DNA from: Candidatus Micrarchaeum sp.
Lineage (GTDB): Archaea; Micrarchaeota; Micrarchaeia; CAILAH01
Direction: 5' to 3'
Assembly: GCA_020723045.1 (NCBI GenBank)
Contig: DYJQ01000012.1
Coordinates: forward strand, 1 to 13,523
Length of the DNA: 13,523 nt
Shown piece by piece: positions 13,197-13,523 of this stretch. A program made the position numbers and the translations under genes. The notes under the pieces are model-generated. The model was not told the origin of the DNA, did not search any database, and saw only the letters and a list, made by a program, of their open reading frames with translations. Position 1 is the first letter of the stretch. Every line of letters starts with the position of its first letter.

Positions 13197-13234
13197 TAAC
13201 TCAAATACTAAGTTGTTTGTTTGAAGGTGTAAAG

Positions 13235-13465
13235 ATGGAAGCAAAAAGACCATTTGATGTTCTCAATAGCTCCCTTAACAAAGATGTGATAATCCGGATA
13301 AAGGGAGGGATTGAAATTAGGGGAAGGATGACTGCATATGATATTCATATGAACCTTGTGCTCGAGAATACAGAACAGCTCGAGAACGGAGAAGTGAAGA
13401 GAAAGCTGGGCACAATGCTTCTCAGGGGAGATAGTGTAATATTCATCTCACCGTATATACCATAA
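13235..13465 (+). CDS. Archaeal Sm-like (LSm) RNA-binding protein
   Basis: Archaeal LSm proteins form heptameric or hexameric rings that bind U-rich RNA and act in RNA processing and stability. The 76-residue protein has the Sm1 motif (residues about 7-45: RPFDVLNSSLNKDVIIRIKG, then GRMTAYDIHMNLVLENTEQL) and the Sm2 motif near the C-terminus (GTMLLRGDSVIFISP). The D-x-H-M-N-L-V-L and L-R-G-D-S-V segments hold the usual RNA-binding residues. I chose the ATG at 13235, which has AGGTG upstream and starts at the family's usual N-terminus; a TTG at 13217 would add six residues. It has its own promoter after the micro-ORF. In many archaea LSm is followed by L37e, which is not the case here. Confidence 0.93.
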   Translation: MEAKRPFDVLNSSLNKDVIIRIKGGIEIRGRMTAYDIHMNLVLENTEQLENGEVKRKLGTMLLRGDSVIFISPYIP

Positions 13466-13483
13466 AGATATGGCCCGTTTAAC

Positions 13484-13523
13484 TTAATCAACCAAATACT
13501 CCTTGAACGTGGCCTTGAGGGAT
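13484..13523 (-). CDS. C-terminal end of a minus-strand gene entering from the right (partial)
   Basis: On the minus strand the window begins inside a frame reading SLKATFKEYLVD and then a TAA stop at 13486-13484. The composition is protein-like, and it converges on the Sm-like gene with an 18-base gap, matching the compact layout elsewhere. Too little is visible to assign a family. Confidence 0.45.
   Translation of the reverse strand, partial: SLKATFKEYLVD

Overview
The window is archaeal. It carries the archaeal mevalonate entry set (acetoacetyl-CoA thiolase, HMG-CoA synthase and the DUF35 zinc-ribbon/OB-fold partner), a KEOPS Pcc1 subunit next to prefoldin beta, and an archaeal Sm-like protein. 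Many genes have a TATA-like element about 25-30 bases before the start codon, so their mRNAs are probably leaderless. Genes inside operons instead use GGTGA-type Shine-Dalgarno sites or stop/start overlaps. The many unrecognised genes, an enlarged PRPP synthase, and genes better known from bacteria (panD, a YhaM-like exonuclease) suggest an uncultivated or poorly studied lineage, possibly of the DPANN type. That placement is inference only.

Layout. Bases 1-27 hold the tail of an upstream gene. At 101-568 lies a small ankyrin-repeat protein, facing a YhaM-like OB-fold/HD exoribonuclease (584-1561, minus). A membrane-anchored bPH2 protein (1619-2065, plus) diverges from the latter. Bases 2075-5781 (minus) form the main metabolic operon, transcribed as HTH regulator, HMG-CoA synthase, thiolase, DUF35 protein, PanD. 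It joins acetyl-CoA to HMG-CoA conversion (archaeal lipid precursors) with beta-alanine synthesis for coenzyme A. PRPP synthase (5841-7058, minus) has its own promoter.

Bases 7114-8727 (minus) form a tight four-gene operon of unknown function: a 69-aa helical protein, a 46-aa protein whose gene fills the gap almost exactly and carries a six-residue tandem repeat, an exported or lipoprotein-like protein, and a helical repeat protein. Next come a DHH/DHHA1 phosphoesterase, prefoldin beta and Pcc1 (8794-10357, minus), a common archaeal neighbourhood. A six-segment membrane protein (10402-11322) diverges from Pcc1 across a very short shared promoter.

The right end, on plus, holds a large helical orphan (11392-12681), a basic protein with a C-terminal HTH-like segment overlapping it, a 13-codon lysine-rich micro-ORF with its own TATA element and a hairpin/T-tract, and an Sm-like protein (13235-13465). 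The tail of a minus-strand gene enters at the right edge. No rRNA, tRNA, CRISPR array or insertion sequence was seen, and no gap between genes exceeds 300 bases.
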